From contig NC_037092.1 of assembly GCF_002994745.2 (NCBI RefSeq), positions 72,639,823 to 72,703,822 on the forward strand: a DNA stretch of 64,000 bases, read 5' to 3'. This DNA comes from Rosa chinensis. Taxonomy: Eukaryota > Streptophyta > Magnoliopsida > Rosales > Rosaceae. Positions within the stretch are counted from its first letter, which is position 1. Every line of letters begins with the position of its first letter. The translations under genes and the position numbers were made by a program. The notes below the pieces were generated by a model, which was given only the letters and a program-made list of their open reading frames with translations, searched no databases and had not been told where the DNA came from. Of this stretch, positions 25,014-37,914 are shown piece after piece.

Positions 25014-26242
25014 CCTGAAAATAAGAAGAGAAGATATATTAGTTTCGGAGTTAAACTTCCACGAAAACTAAAATAATGAGATTTCCGAGCTATGCTACCA
25101 AGAAATCAATTTCCAAGAATCTCTTTTGGATTAGACCAAACAATGATGTTTTAATATGGTCACAATTTGATGCTTACGGACGCTCTTAGTCCAAGCATTG
25201 TGAACGCTCTTAGTTCACACGAACACTCTTAGTTCGTTTAATTATGAACACCCTTAGTTCATACGAACACTCTTAGTTCGTTAAGCGTGAATCCCCACAA
25301 TTCCGCTTTGTTAAATACTCAAAATCATTTGGCAACATATATTCTAATATTATGTAGAAAATAAAAGGAATTTAAATATAAGAAAACAGGAACTTTAATC
25401 GTAAAAACTTACTTGATAATTTGAAGTTTTGCTTCACAATTCTTTATACACGCGCGTGTTGATGCATGCGTGTAGCTAAATTAGAATTGCTGTAATTTGG
25501 TTGGAAATTGGCAGTTGGTGGGCTGCCCTTCTCCCTTCCTCCTTTTTTTCTTTTTCTTCCTCCTTTTTTTTTTTTTTTTTTTTCTTCGGGCCCAGCCCTT
25601 CTCCCCTTTTTTTTTTCTTTTCTTTCCGAGTCCCTCCTTTTTTCTTTCGGGTCTTCTTCCCCTTTTTTTTTTTTCTGGTCTTCCTCTCTTTTCTTTCTTC
25701 TGCTCTTCCTCTCCTAATCTGCAGGTGGCGGGGCAGGGATGCTGCGGCGGCGGTGGTGCGCGGGGGAGCGAGCAGCAGGCGGGCTGGTGCGCGGGGCTTG
25801 CAGGCGGGCTGGTACGCAGGCGGGGCTTGCAGGCGGGGCTGGTACGCTCGGCGGGCTGGTACGCAGGCGGGGCTTGCAGGGGGCTGTGCTGCAGATCTTT
25901 GCTGGGTGCAGTAGGAGGCCTGTGAGTGGAGGAGCAGGGTGAGCAGCAGGGGCGTGCTGGGCTGCGGGCTGGTGTGTGGGCTGCTGCAGGCTGGTGTGCA
26001 GCAGGGAGATGCAGGGGCTTGCGGTTTGCGGCAGAAGGATGGGGTAGAGAGTAAGGCTGCTGTGGGAGGCTGGCAGGAGCAGGTGCGGTGTTGGGTTTGC
26101 AGTTGCTGCTGGTGAGGTTCGGCCTCTCCCCCCTTTTTTTTGTTTTTTTTTTTGTTTTGTTTTGGGTTGGCGGCAGAGAGGAAAAGGTTTTTTTTTTTTT
26201 TTTTTTCTGAAGCTAGGGTTAGAACTCATGCTAATAACGTGT
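25014..26242 (-). other. Copia-1 leader with pyrimidine-rich and GC-rich low-complexity blocks
   Basis: Between gag and the 5' LTR lie 'gaacactcttagttcg' repeats (25190-25285), T/C-rich tracts (25540-25720, 26120-26210) and a GC-rich 'GCAGGCGGGGCTTG / GGCTGGTACGC' tandem region (25770-25890). The open frames at 25497-25942 and 25714-26229 follow this composition and have no recognisable domain. Confidence 0.6.
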
Positions 26243-26418
26243 TGTAGGAGAATAGAATTGTGTTTATTATTGATAATAGGAGCCCTTTATATAGGGAGTT
26301 TACAGAGTACACAAAAGGTAACAGAATCGGAATACAATTAGTATACCTAGGGTACTTTCCTATTACAACTCTAAACCCTAGTTTGAAGAGGCACACATTA
26401 TGTCGATATCCTTCAACA
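26243..26418 (-). repeat. Copia-1 5' LTR
   Basis: 176 bp, TG...CA. It differs from 19111-19286 at a single position that I can see. Confidence 0.9.
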
Positions 26419-27014
26419 GTCCCATCCTTGGTGGTAACACATTTGGCGGTAATTTGCCCAACCATGATCAACATTATCCCATCCTTGGCGGTAGTCACAA
26501 AAAAAAAAAAAAAAAAAAAAAAAATTTGCATCAACATCAACTTGTGCCAAGTGTTTGCAAAATTTCAAGTGAAGGTGAAGTCAGCGTCATGCTCCAACGC
26601 TAACTTCATGAAGCACCGGCTCTAGTATCGTCCCACCCTTGGTGGCAACGTAAAAAAAAGTTGGGGTGGACATTTACTTTGGACACCCAGAAAACTTCAC
26701 TGTGCCCCGTCAAGGTTGGGTGCTGCTATACCGCCAGCCACAAGAAGCTCATCCGCTAAGCTTGGAGCGAAATGATGCTGCTCTAGCGCCAAGCCCCACT
26801 GCCAAGCTTGATCAACGCAAGCATAAAAATAAAAATAAAAAGCCAGCGCCAAGCACAGGCCCGTCAGCACTGAAGCTGCAAACTAGACACCCAGAAATAC
26901 ACTCTGGGCACCCAACAGTAAAAATTGAAGATCAAAAAGTGAAGATTACGGCTCGCTTCATCATCTGCTCTCCGTCAGTGACAACAGTCATCAACTCACT
27001 CCTCTTCTCTTCTT

Positions 27015-27095
27015 GACGGAGCATCAACTCACTTTAGTTGACGGAGCATGAACTCACTCTAGTTGACGGAGCACCAACTCACTCTTCTTGATGGA
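27015..27095 (+). repeat. Three 25-bp tandem repeats
   Basis: Units start GACGGAGCA(T/C)(C/G)AACTCACT and run back to back with 1-4 changes each, followed by a partial fourth (gatggag). Confidence 0.9.
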
Positions 27096-27473
27096 GGAAT
27101 CTCTTCATTGACTTGACAGAACCAGGCTTCTTCTTCTTCTCCGCCAGCGTTAGTCATCAACTCCCAATCTTCTTTTTCGCTCACTCACACATGCGGGCTC
27201 CATGAAACAGCCATCCACCATCGTTGAATGCCCAACGTTAAGCAAAGCCCAATGCTAAGCAAGCATCAGCGAGCTCCACTGCCAGCTCCAACAAGTGTGT
27301 CTGCCTCAGGATTTGTCCGCCAAAAGGACATACCGCCACACACACTCCGCCAACCGCCAAGCTCTAAGTTGCGCACAGCCAAGTCTTGGACTGCCAAGTT
27401 TCGTCTCGTTCATAAGGGATGACGGCAGACAAATTCCGCTACAAGACTCGTTACCGTCAACCAAACTTGACGT

Positions 27474-27635
27474 CGTCACCGAACTTGTCGGGGTCGCATC
27501 CGCCAACTGAAGGTGACGGGTTCGTTACCGTCAACTGAACTTGACCAATGACCAGGTCGCCGAACTTGTCGGGGTCGCATCCGCCAACTGAAGGTGACGG
27601 GTTCATCACCGTCAATTGAACTTGACGTGGTCGTC
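27474..27635 (+). repeat. ~80-bp tandem duplication
   Basis: A block starting 'cgaacttgtcggggtcgc' at about 27480 recurs at about 27560 with the same following sequence (ccgccaactgaaggtgacgg, then a gtcaa-tgaacttgac segment). Two near-identical units; a third partial unit flanks each side. Confidence 0.9.
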
Positions 27636-30600
27636 AAGCCTTGCGTCTGTCAGTCAAACAAAGCACCGCCAAGAACTCATCCTTATAATCAATTTCTTGA
27701 GCGGATTAACATCAGCTGCTACTACAATCTTGTAGCCACCGCCAAGGATCAATCCGACAGCGCATGTCGCCGCTACCATCCCCAATCCAAATCTGATTTG
27801 GACACCCATCGAACCAATGCTCCTTTCAATCTGGCTACACACACTGATTGAAAACTTTGCGATTGTTCACTCAATCTCTTAGTAGTGCTGGAAACCATTC
27901 CTACACTTGAGCAACTACTCTGAATAGCAAGCATCAACACACAGCTGATTTGCTCAGCGCACCCAGCAACGCGTCTTTAAGGCGCTTGTTCAGCTAAGAG
28001 CGAGCAGATAAGTTTCCTTAGCTTTATACCTGTTTTGTAAAGTCAAGGCATGATTGCTCACTAGCTATTATAACTTGAAAATGATATGGATACTTTACAC
28101 CCTTGTGCAAACGCACTTGTCATGTTATAAATATGTACATGGTCGGCTACGCTTTAGATAAACGCCACATATCACTGGCCTGCCTATACACATCTACAGC
28201 ACACTACTTAGCTGCTTTAAAAATATTCTCTATACATGACCCACTGCACAACCAAGGCATGTGATCAATATTCATTATCATGAATCCAAAGCAACTCTGT
28301 GGCAGCTCACAAAATCATGTTTTGTTTTTGTGTGCATACCATCTAATTGAAAATATGCACCTCTAGGGCTAGAGCTTATCACTTATCAGCATACCGTCTT
28401 ATTGCAAAATACAATACAAAACGTCATTGTCAAATTTGAAATTCAAGTCAGACATATGCATGAACATTTAATTAATTACTTGTTGCCTTGCAATACTTGT
28501 AATCATCTTTACCTCATGCATCTATGCCATGACAAAATTCATCTCAAATAGCATGAAACACCTTAATATTTTGTCTGTGCACATGCTACACATATGTGTT
28601 GATGCCCTATTCATGCTCTTTCATGGTCAATTTGCTAGCTACATACAAGATCCATATATGACCACAGACTTCTATCGGCCGCTTCCATATATAATCACAA
28701 AATATAGCACAAGCCTATCACTTGTCAAAGCATGCTAGCTCATTGAAAACTCTATGTTTCTGTGACAAGTTGAGATTGAAATTGAAAGTACACATCATTG
28801 GTATACTTCCTTTTCTCCTTATATGGTGCGTGTACAAAAAAACAAATTCCTCGTATTCAGTCAACTAGATTATGTGAATAAATTACTAATCACCTATTTT
28901 TGTTTTGACTTTGGAGGAAATCAATGAAAAACATTCCTATGTAAACAAGGCCAAAACAAGCTATTTGCTGTCATTCGCCGATCACATGAAGCCTCATGCT
29001 TTGGACAACTCCAATATGATTTGGGTACTTATGCCAATTCCAACTCCAAACTACTTTAAATCGGCATAAAATAAGTAAAATGCTATATCTCAATGCACGC
29101 TCTTGCAATTAGAGCTATTGTCATGTCTTTATATACTTTTACTACTTTTTAAGCATGCCTACAATATATCACACCTGATATGTATTTACATGCTTCTATG
29201 ACTTTAAGCTTGCTTACAACTCATACCAATTGTACTAGCACACCTACTATGCTTACACACTATTATCATGCCTTAACATGTCTCAATGACCCTTAAGCCT
29301 ACAAAAATGTTACTAGCAACTTTATTACAAGTATATGCTATACACATGCCATGCTTAAGTCAATTTAATATGACACTCACTTAAGAAAACTATGCCATGC
29401 TTAGAAGCTTGTGACATTTATGACTTAACTAAACTTGCTCGGATTACGACTTACTTGGGTTACGACTCGCTTGGGTATCGAGCATGGCCACGACTTGTTT
29501 GGGCCAAGACCCGCATGCTCGAACAGCGCCAACCCACTCAACTACACCCAACTCGCTCGAACACAACCCAACTCGCTCGAACATATCCAACATGGTTTAG
29601 CTAAGTCCTAATAGTTCACTATGCTTCGTACTATTCACTGGGCACTTACCCTCAAATTTTATATGGACACCCATTACACTTGCAACTATCTAATATGCAT
29701 GTTACATGGTCATAAAGATCTACATAATATTACTTGCTATGCTTGTTTGTTATTGTTCATACAATTACCAAACTTTACATGTACTCTATACGTAAGAATA
29801 TTTTGTCATGCCTCCGGGCACCATACTTTGTCAAAACTCTCCCTACAACTCTCCCTATCGGAAAAATGCCTAAATGCGTCTAGACTCCACAAATCTATGG
29901 TCCACGACCAACCGCCAAGCAGTAAGGCAACGCCTTATAATGACAATGTGACAGGACCCTCCCCGGGTTTCATCCTGAAACCCTAAGAGGCCCTGCGGGG
30001 CCCACCTTAGAAGGAATTCTACCAAGAATTTGGCAGAACTTTCCCCGAAAGTGGACTACCCACAACCTATAAAACGCACAAAACGCTTCAAGCAAACCAA
30101 CTTTATACTCCTGGAGCCACCCTGCTCCCAATTTACCACCAACTCCACTTTCACAAAACACAAAACTCAACTTAACAATACTAATCCCAAAGGTTATCAG
30201 AGCAATACTAATACACAAGGATATCAAAAGAAGAGTAAAGGATCAAGGGATCCTACAATGCGGAAGTATCGACAACTATGCCTCAAATGTCTTGTACGCC
30301 CGACCTCCACTAATTTGCCTGCAAACTGGGCATTTGAAACCGAAGGGCCCAAGGGAAAGTAATTTAAAACACGTTAGAGTGAGTGGACAAAAATAAATAA
30401 ATAAGATCATTCAAATGAAAGTAAAGCTTTAATACTTTCCCATATGTTCATCTTTTAAAAAAAAACCCTTGATGCATGCAACGTGGACAAAACATATTTC
30501 TCGCAACACAAAAATTCGTGAAAACATTCCAGCCCAGCTGGTCAAAAGAAATCGAGCTAGCCCCGCTAGCTGAAGGTATCAATCAAATATGGGGAAGAAG

Positions 30601-31417
30601 TTTTCACCATACAAATAAGGGAGCCTCCCAGGCTAGGGTCGGAGTGTCCCACACTCTAGAGCATCCCATGCTCTGCTCTACTCACCCACGAACACATAGT
30701 AAGCAGAGACACTACTAGAGAAAACCCATTTAGAGACAAAAATTTTCCAGACAGACCAATTTTTCGTCCCCCAAACACATGATTAGAGACAAAAAAAAAT
30801 ATTTTGTCCCCAAAAGTTTTGTCTTTAAAAACTCTCCATCAACGCTATTTATAGACAAATAAGTTACAATTAGAGACAAAAAATATTAGTCCCAAAATTT
30901 AATTGGGGACTAAATTTAATTTAGTCTCCTATGTGTTTCAGATTTTGCCAAAAATTGGTAAAATTTAAGCGGTGAGTTGCACCAAATTTCAAATTTTGGA
31001 CGAAAAAGAATTAGGGACAAAAAATTTCATCCCTAATTTTGTTAGCGGGCAAAAATAAATAATGTACTAGCAACTAATGGGGAGTGAAACGATGTAGTTC
31101 CGATCTCACATATAAATAGCTTTTCCATTTATCTTAGTTCTTCGAACTATTCGAGGATCACTACCCTGCGACTTCCCCATACAAACCTCCGAACACCAAT
31201 ACCTCCCAACAGCAGTGTCTCTGTCATGCAATCCCTCTCATCTATCTCCCCTCTTAGTTTCTCTTCTCCCCGTTTAGTACCCTAAATCTTGAATTAGGGT
31301 TAAGTTGTAGAATTTCAGTCTTTTTTTAGTTTTGTTACTGCTAATCTTTGTTTGTTGATGTCATAGTAAGGTTAGATGCTTGACTAGAAGACAATTACAT
31401 TGCTGGCTACTGCTAAG

Positions 31418-31501
31418 AATCTAATAGAACTTTTTTGAAAATCCGGATACTTGATCATAGATGATCAAGTATCCGGATTTTCAAAAAAGTTCTATTAGAT
31501 T
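31418..31501. repeat. Perfect 84-bp palindrome (41-bp arms, 2-bp spacer)
   Basis: The left arm 31418-31458 is exactly complementary to 31461-31501 with only AG between them. The arm includes GAACTTTTTTGAAAATCCGG. There is not one mismatch. It lies between the CACTA left end and the captured-exon region. Confidence 0.95.
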
Positions 31502-31820
31502 TTGTATCATTTTTATATGAATAGAGTTTAGTATATCATGATTCAGTTATTTTAATTATTTTATCTATTAAAATTTAAGTGTTTGTTAGCCAAAATATTA
31601 CTTTTACGTAATTACCCCTCATATACACACTATGAAAACCACATCAATGTATAAGGATAAACAAGTAAAATTACAAGTAATTAAAAAAAAAAAAAAAGAT
31701 ATATTTTGATCTTTTATTAAAGGTCATTTGTGTTCTTTGGTTGTTCTCTTTTGAACTAAACATCTTCGCGTTGCCCAGGACGGATAAACCCTAACCAGAT
31801 CTTCGCCGTGCTCAGGCCGG

Positions 31821-31996
31821 ATGGCTGGCTCTTCCTTCGGCAGCCACGCCGCTCCCCAGTTCCCTTCCAAGCTTTCCTTTTCTTCTCTGGTCGCCCCGGC
31901 GCAGCCTCCACCTCTCGGCTTCAACATTGACGAGCTTCCGTCGCCGTTCATGGAGAATGGTGTGGTTTCATTGGATTTGGGTCATATTTGGTAATA
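31821..31996 (+). pseudogene. Captured gene fragment in the CACTA element: GC-rich first exon
   Basis: ATG 31821 opens MAGSSFGSHAAPQFPSK, followed by LSFSSLVAPAQPPPLGFNID and a stop (TAA 31993-31995) shortly after. The segment is much richer in G+C than its surroundings and is preceded by a leader-like stretch. 'ttg|gtaata' at about 31990 could be a 5' splice site. It looks like an exon picked up from a host gene that I cannot name. A short PPR-like peptide (LDEMPHRT-type, 'HHLFDEMPHRT' at about 32258-32300) follows downstream. Confidence 0.45.
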
Positions 31997-32823
31997 CTTC
32001 CTTTTCATATGGTTAGATTAATTAGATTTTGATTCATTTTTAAATTTGCGGTTTCTAGAATTGAAGTACATATAAATTTGGGTCGTATATATGTGTGTGT
32101 CGAGTAGTGGTATCCTCTGTTAGCAAACAAGAATTGATCTTGGCTTATATGCATATTTAGAAACAATTGCATACACAATTTTGTAAGCTATCTTACTGTT
32201 GTACATACAAGTCTGCAGTAATTGAGAATTGGGTTGCGTTTAGGGCGGTCTTCTTGTTCTAATGCGCACCACCTGTTTGATGAAATGCCTCATAGAACCC
32301 TTCAATTTAATTTGGGAAAAGCAGTATCTTTTAGTTTCTTGATTAATTGGGTGCTGGAGATTGAGCATTTTGAGTGTGAAAGTTGCAATCTTTACATCAG
32401 CTTTTGGGTGGTGATGATATCAATGGTAACTGTTTCTTACCAAAAAAGCTATATAATTTGTTAAAGCATTCAAGCATTATGCCTTTGATTTTTACACCAG
32501 GTTTGTTGTACTTGATATTTCCTTGCAGGAGAGGAGCTGACTCCAACATAGATAGATGTTCCAGAGGCCTCCAACAGTATCATCTACTTTGTGGGATCCA
32601 TCTGATCTACTCATTCTTTCATTCTCTAGCTTGTATGTTTAGAAAATGGGAAATAACCTGTTTCCATTTTACTTTACTAGGTGCTTACTCAGTACCATTG
32701 ATTTCAAGCCGCCTCAATTATCAGCTGCAAGATCATATAATCTTGGCTTGAAGGTTTGATTACCTCTTGTCAGTTCCTTTCTGTTTCTTCTCTCTGTACA
32801 TTATTGTGAAGGTGTACTACAAA

Positions 32824-32877
32824 TATGCATATTAGATGATCTGGCTAAAATATGCATATTAGATGATCTGGCTAAAT
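32824..32877. repeat. 27-bp tandem duplication
   Basis: 'atgcatattagatgatctgg' with its flanks occurs twice back to back within the CACTA element. Confidence 0.85.
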
Positions 32878-33348
32878 TTTGAATATGGAAAAGACTTGTC
32901 TTATTTCCTTTTATTTTGCTGCAAAGTTGAATGTCAAGCTAGAAAATATAGAGAACATGTTACTCATTTATATTATCAATGTAAAAAGTAAAAAGACATT
33001 GGTACTTGTCAAGAATTTAAGTTAGAAAGAATTGGTATCCTTTTTTAGCAAACTAGAGTTGATCTTCGCTTATATGCATAATTTAGAAAGAATTGCACTC
33101 TTGCCAAATGGTTTACGGTTTATGGAAAGATTGAAACTTTGGCTATTTGTGATTAAGATAAGGTTATGTAGCTGGGTTTGATTTGGGAATGAGTTAGAAC
33201 TATGGTGCTTTCAATTTGTGAAACAAGAAAAGTACAGGAGTTATGTCATAAACAATTTTCTTATGTGTACTGTACTCAGTCATTTATGCACTTAACCTAA
33301 TATGTTATGCCCTTACTTATAGTTTCACGAACTTCTTATTGTGACCGC

Positions 33349-33474
33349 TGCAGCTGCTGCTGATAAGGTCATTGATGTAAAGAATGCTGCTGAGGTCATT
33401 GGAAAATGTCGTTGAAGTAAAGAATAGTGGCCACGACAGTCCTCCAGCTGCTGTAGATTTTGTTTCTAGTTGAA
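33349..33474 (+). pseudogene. Captured gene fragment in the CACTA element: possible last exon
   Basis: After a pyrimidine-rich 'ttattgtgaccgctgcag' (possible acceptor), open frames read KVIDVKNAAEVIG and then, one frame over, ENVVEVKNSGHDSPPAAVDF ending VSS and TGA 33472-33474. Two similar 'GTxGAxGTxAAGAAT' units suggest an internal repeat. The product is unknown. Confidence 0.35.
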
Positions 33475-35873
33475 GACTTATGAAGCTCAATTTGTTCTTG
33501 TTAGTTAGAGTTGAAAAATAGTTGATGTTATGGCTTTGTTTGTCACTACATTATTCATAATAAATTTGAACTTTTTGATAATTTTTTTGCCTACTGTCAT
33601 TCAATAGTTTACTGAAAATTAAAATTAATTTTGGAAATAATTTAAAATTTTAGAATAAATGGAGATGGAGTGAGTTTCTTCCCCTATTTATCTTATTGGT
33701 GCCATTAAATTTGAAAAAAAAAATTTTAAACTAGAAAATAAAAGAGACGGATTGAGTTTCGTTTCTTATTCCTATGATTGGCGCCATTTATAGTTAATTT
33801 TCCCGCCAATCTCTCAATGCTCAATGAGAATTGGGGATGAAATTTTATTGGATAGGGAGACCATTTGAATTTCTTCTCCAAATGCAATAGGAGACGGAAT
33901 TTATCAGTTGTTGCCTTAAACAATTAGGGACGAGGATTAGGAGACGACATTAGCCACAAAACGCTTCGGTCTCAAATATTTTTTAGGGACGAATTCTTAG
34001 CTTTAGGAGACAAAATGATTTCGTCCTTGAATGGGTTTTCTCTAGTAGTGAGAGGAGTACTAATAGGCTAGCTAGCAATAAATATGACAACCTAGGTATG
34101 GTGGTTTAAAACCATATGAAAACTCGAAAATCAGTAAGGCTTCCCCAATACTCACGAGAAAAGACATATTCCAACGACGCGGCCCCGCACGCCAAAATAA
34201 TCTCGAATTCATAAACCATTAGGCGAGAAATAATCGATAAATATAATTCCATCGAAAATCCCATTTTCGAAAAATATTCCAGAAATCTCAATATCGACGA
34301 ATAGAAATGTATTATAAATTTCCGGAAATCACCTCGGAAAATAATTCGTCGAAAATCATGATTTCAAATAAAAGCCATATATCGGAGATACTTATCGAAG
34401 GCTCAAAATCCATTTCTGAATCATAATTGAAAATAATTCATAATTAATCTCCAAAAATTAAATCATATTTCCGAAAATAAATCATAAATCCAAATCCGAG
34501 CATAATAGTTTCGTAACCGAAATTCATATGGAAAAAAAATGTCAAAATTATAATCCAAGGCAAAATATTATGCTCAATAAATAAAATGATAATTAAATTA
34601 ATCAATAATTTCAAAATAAATGCATGCATCATTATTTAAAACAAAAGTCCACTCACAGCATATGGCTAAGCTTGCCGTTTATTCGAAGTTTCCTCAAATG
34701 GCGGTTTCTCACGTCCTGTACAAAAATAATCGCGCGTAAACAAAATGATTACAGGACGGAAATTAACTTTACGATAATTAAAACGAATTTCTAATCGCTC
34801 CTTTAATCTCTACTCCTTCAATTCTCCTGAGATTTAATCCAAACTTCACCAACAAATTCTATTCGTCGATTTACAAATTCTAAGATGAATTCCAAAGAAA
34901 TCCGACGGTCGGATTCTCGTAAATCGATAACCGAAACTCTTAATTTTTAGAAATTCATAATCGATTCAAAACTCCTCCAATCTTCACCAAACTTCACATA
35001 TAATCTCTGCAATATTTATGTGATTTAACTAACTAAAAAAAAAAACAGTATTTAAATCACTGTTCATACACCGCACTATTCATCGTCGCACTATTCATGC
35101 GGCGACACTGTTCATGCGGCGGCCAACTCCTCCTCCGGCCACCAAATTTCATCCACAGCATCATCTCAACATTTCCAATAACTTTCTCAACTGTGACAAA
35201 GTCAGAAAATACCTTGAAGTGGCCGAACAATTAAGCACTCTGATCTGCAGTGAAATTTTCCAATTATGCTTTCTTCCTCCATGCTTCGATCTGGGTTATG
35301 AAACTTGGCGAGCATGAAGAGTGGCTCAAGGCGCTTCTAATGGACATGGGTTTATGACCGGAGGTGGCTGGATATCGGCGTTGACCAATACAGTAAAAAT
35401 GTTGGCTTCGATATCCACATTTCCGGCCGAATCGCAGTAAACAACTCCCACATGCGTGTCAAGGAGGAGGAGACGAGTCTATCGATGCTCGCAGCTCGCC
35501 ATTTGGTGGCCTAGAGGTGGAGAAAGAGAGAGTTGCAGAAGAGAGACAGAGAGAGCACGGGGAAAGAGAGAGAAAAGAAAGAAAAGTTACCCAGCCACAG
35601 TAACTTTTCAAATTTATACTAATCCACCATAAACAGTAATTTTTATATTTCACTTATAACTTTCGCATACGAACTCCGATTTTTACAAACCAAGTATGCA
35701 CACGCTCGGTTTAACGTCCTCTACGACTTTCATGAAGAAAAGTTTTTCAAATTTTGGCCCGAACAAAAAGTCGATTTTAGGGCCACCAAACTTATCGAAA
35801 ACAACTAAAATGTAACCAAAATCGTTAACTTTCATTTTTGTAAACAAATGACATTTTGGTTCGGGGTGTAACA

Positions 35874-35889
35874 ATCTCCCCACCTTATA
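35874..35889 (-). other. LARD-2 polypurine tract
   Basis: On the minus strand TATAAGGTGGGGAGAT directly precedes the 3' LTR start (TGTTACACC). Confidence 0.85.
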
Positions 35890-37909
35890 AAAATTTCGTC
35901 CTCGAAATTTCATACAGCGGAAGTAAATGTCGAGCACATACACTAATCCAAAATATAATATCCTCGTAAAGGAAATGCATCCAATAAAACAAAGTGAGGA
36001 TAACGATGTGTGAATCTGTTTAAAACATGCACAAATTTGCTTCAAAACTCATCCAAGAATCGGCTACTCAAAACTGAGAGATTAACACTTAGAATGAACA
36101 ATCCTTAAGGTGACATCTAGTTGATCACCATAATCTGATCGATTCCCTCAGTGTTCCTGTTGAATTCAGGAGATAGACTTACTTCCAATCGTTACTGATA
36201 GTCCTTATCAACTGAATGAGAAAATTTTCAAAGCATTAAGTTCAAAAGACTCATCCACAAGCAGGAAGAATCTCTTCCATAGTCTTCAAAAGACTTATCA
36301 AAGCAAGATTTCATTCACTATTCCCATGAAAGCTGTCTACTGATCCTTGGGTTAAGTTTTCTTTTACGACCTCAAGTCAAATACTTTAACAACCAACATA
36401 GTTTATGACAATTCTAACTGCCCAAGCAAATCAAAACATGCGTATAACTCAAAATTAACAACACCAAAGTCGAAACACTTGTCTTGCTTAGCAATGTAGC
36501 ATTGCATACTCGCAAGCATATGAAGCTCCGCATTACAAAATTCGTGTCAACTATTAACTTAGATGACTCAAGGTATCGGCACCACAAATCATTCGGTTGG
36601 AATAATAGCATTCATAACCGTTTCATATAAGTCGCACGGTGAGGAACCTGTCGTTCACCAACAATATGGTGATAATATATCAACCCATACTTAATACATT
36701 TTCTATTCGTATATGCCTTTATGGGGTGACCCAACCTCTATTAGAATATCACAAGATGGTCACAACTTACCAACGAGTCTAGAGCAAGTAAATTCCTTCG
36801 CTGCCACAAAATATCACCTTCCTTTCCCCACCTAGATTCCTGGCAAATGTCATTTCACGTAAAGGTCCCACTGCGACCAAGAGGATAACCTCGATCAAAC
36901 CGATATATACTATTCCTAGTTATATAACTTCTTTGGCTGCCATGAGGCATCACTCTTCGGTAGTGCTCACCTGTTCATGCTCAAATTCTTGTACAAGTAC
37001 TTCTATCATAATGTTTCACTCTTTTCTTCGTGTTCCATGATTGTAATATTCCAACAATCAATATCAAACTACAAAGTATTTTAGTCAACTTTTCCTTTCT
37101 TGACTCAAAATCGACATTCCCAAGCAACACTTGTCCTTTACTAAGCTGGGGATAAGGCAATTGAAAATTCGCTATCTAAACAACACTTATTTAATATGAT
37201 TCCAGCTATAACAACAATTTCAATGATCATACCACGTGAACAAATATTGCATCACAATTTCTCAAACGTCATCATGCCAAGAGTATACCAACCACACAAT
37301 TTAAACCATGGGAAACTGAGGATTCACACTCATGCTGTCCATTTAGACTTCCAATAAATCATAGGTATATGTCCAGGCATAGAACTCTAGGAATATTGTG
37401 TTGTGTTGCAGTTCACCCCCAAATTTTCTTTGAAAAGAGATTCAAATTCAACAGAAATAATGAGGTCAGAAAATTTTAGCATTGACCATTTCTTCTTCAA
37501 ATACTCACAACATGAGATAAAAAGGTCTCATAGATCGAGCTTTCCATCCATACAAAATAGGTTGCCCAATTTCCAATTAAAGAAAAATGGTAGCTTGTCA
37601 AATTTGATCAACTGTACTGTAAACTGCTGCAGACCTATAATTACTCAAACTATTATTCCTCTTAATCGAAGAGATTGAAAATGATGGAACCACCTGGAAC
37701 AGAAATTAGACACATTTCTTCTTCTTCATAAGAAATTCCACACTCCAAATAATTCTGAGTAGAAAACTAAAAGTCTGCAAAATCACATTTCTTGTAAACA
37801 AATTCTGATGTAAGCTAACTCCTATATTGGTTTACTTCGTCAACTATTGTATAAGCTAAAAAGCACCAATTAAAAATTGTTTCTCAGACATATATGAGAC
37901 ATGCATGTC
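35890..37909 (-). other. LARD-2 internal region (3' part), no coding sequence recognised
   Basis: AT-rich sequence with only short frames. No RT, integrase or chromodomain traces were found. Confidence 0.5.
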
Positions 37910-37914
37910 TAACT

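Larger units (their letters stand above)
19111..26418 (-). mobile_element. Copia-1: degenerate Ty1/copia element (minus strand) with near-identical short LTRs
   Basis: Two 176-bp direct repeats, 19111-19286 and 26243-26418, run TG...CA and differ at one visible position (attagCatacc / attagTatacc). On the minus strand the 5' LTR is the right copy. It is followed by CACGTTATTAGCATGAG, common after copia LTRs, then a long leader and gag. The 3' LTR is preceded by a purine tract (AAGGGGGAG at 19287-19295 on the minus strand). I found no target duplication (right flank gtccc, left flank taagt), which hints at rearrangement. Confidence 0.85.
26419..29943 (+). other. LARD-1 internal non-coding region (part 2)
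   Basis: No gag or pol was recognised. A motif 'catccttggcggta' recurs at 26424, 26472 and, more diverged, at 26635 and 19070, tying the two sides of Copia-1 to the same host element. A 25-nt A run lies near 26498-26521. Tandem repeats are given separately. The sequence is unusually rich in 'cgccaa' and, after 28 kb, in 'atgc' words. Confidence 0.6.
30710..34050. mobile_element. CACTA (En/Spm-type) non-autonomous element in the LARD-2 3' LTR
   Basis: It begins CACTACTAGAGAAAACCC and ends with its exact reverse complement, a 21-bp inverted repeat. AGA flanks both sides (30707-30709 and 34051-34053), the 3-bp duplication of CACTA elements. The other LTR retains the empty site (gcagagaggagtac at about 48002). 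Subterminal regions carry many 'agagacaaaa' / 'ttttgtcccc' motifs in both orientations. At 3341 bp, with no transposase, it depended on an autonomous partner. The interior holds probable captured gene pieces and a perfect palindrome. Confidence 0.95.
29949..35873 (-). repeat. LARD-2 3' LTR, interrupted by a CACTA element
   Basis: It is nearly collinear with 47248-49798, apart from the 30710-34050 insertion and small differences. One is near 35085, where 'cgtcgcactattcatgcggcgacac' is present here and absent at 49035. The LTR without the insertion is about 2.58 kb. Confidence 0.95.

Noticed and set aside
25497..26229. Long frames on both strands in the Copia-1 leader
   Set aside because: Composition (poly-T, GC-rich repeats) keeps several frames open at once; no protein family was recognised.
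27228..27851. Short frames in LARD-1 as a degenerate gag
   Set aside because: No capsid or zinc-knuckle motif; the frames overlap tandem repeats on both strands.
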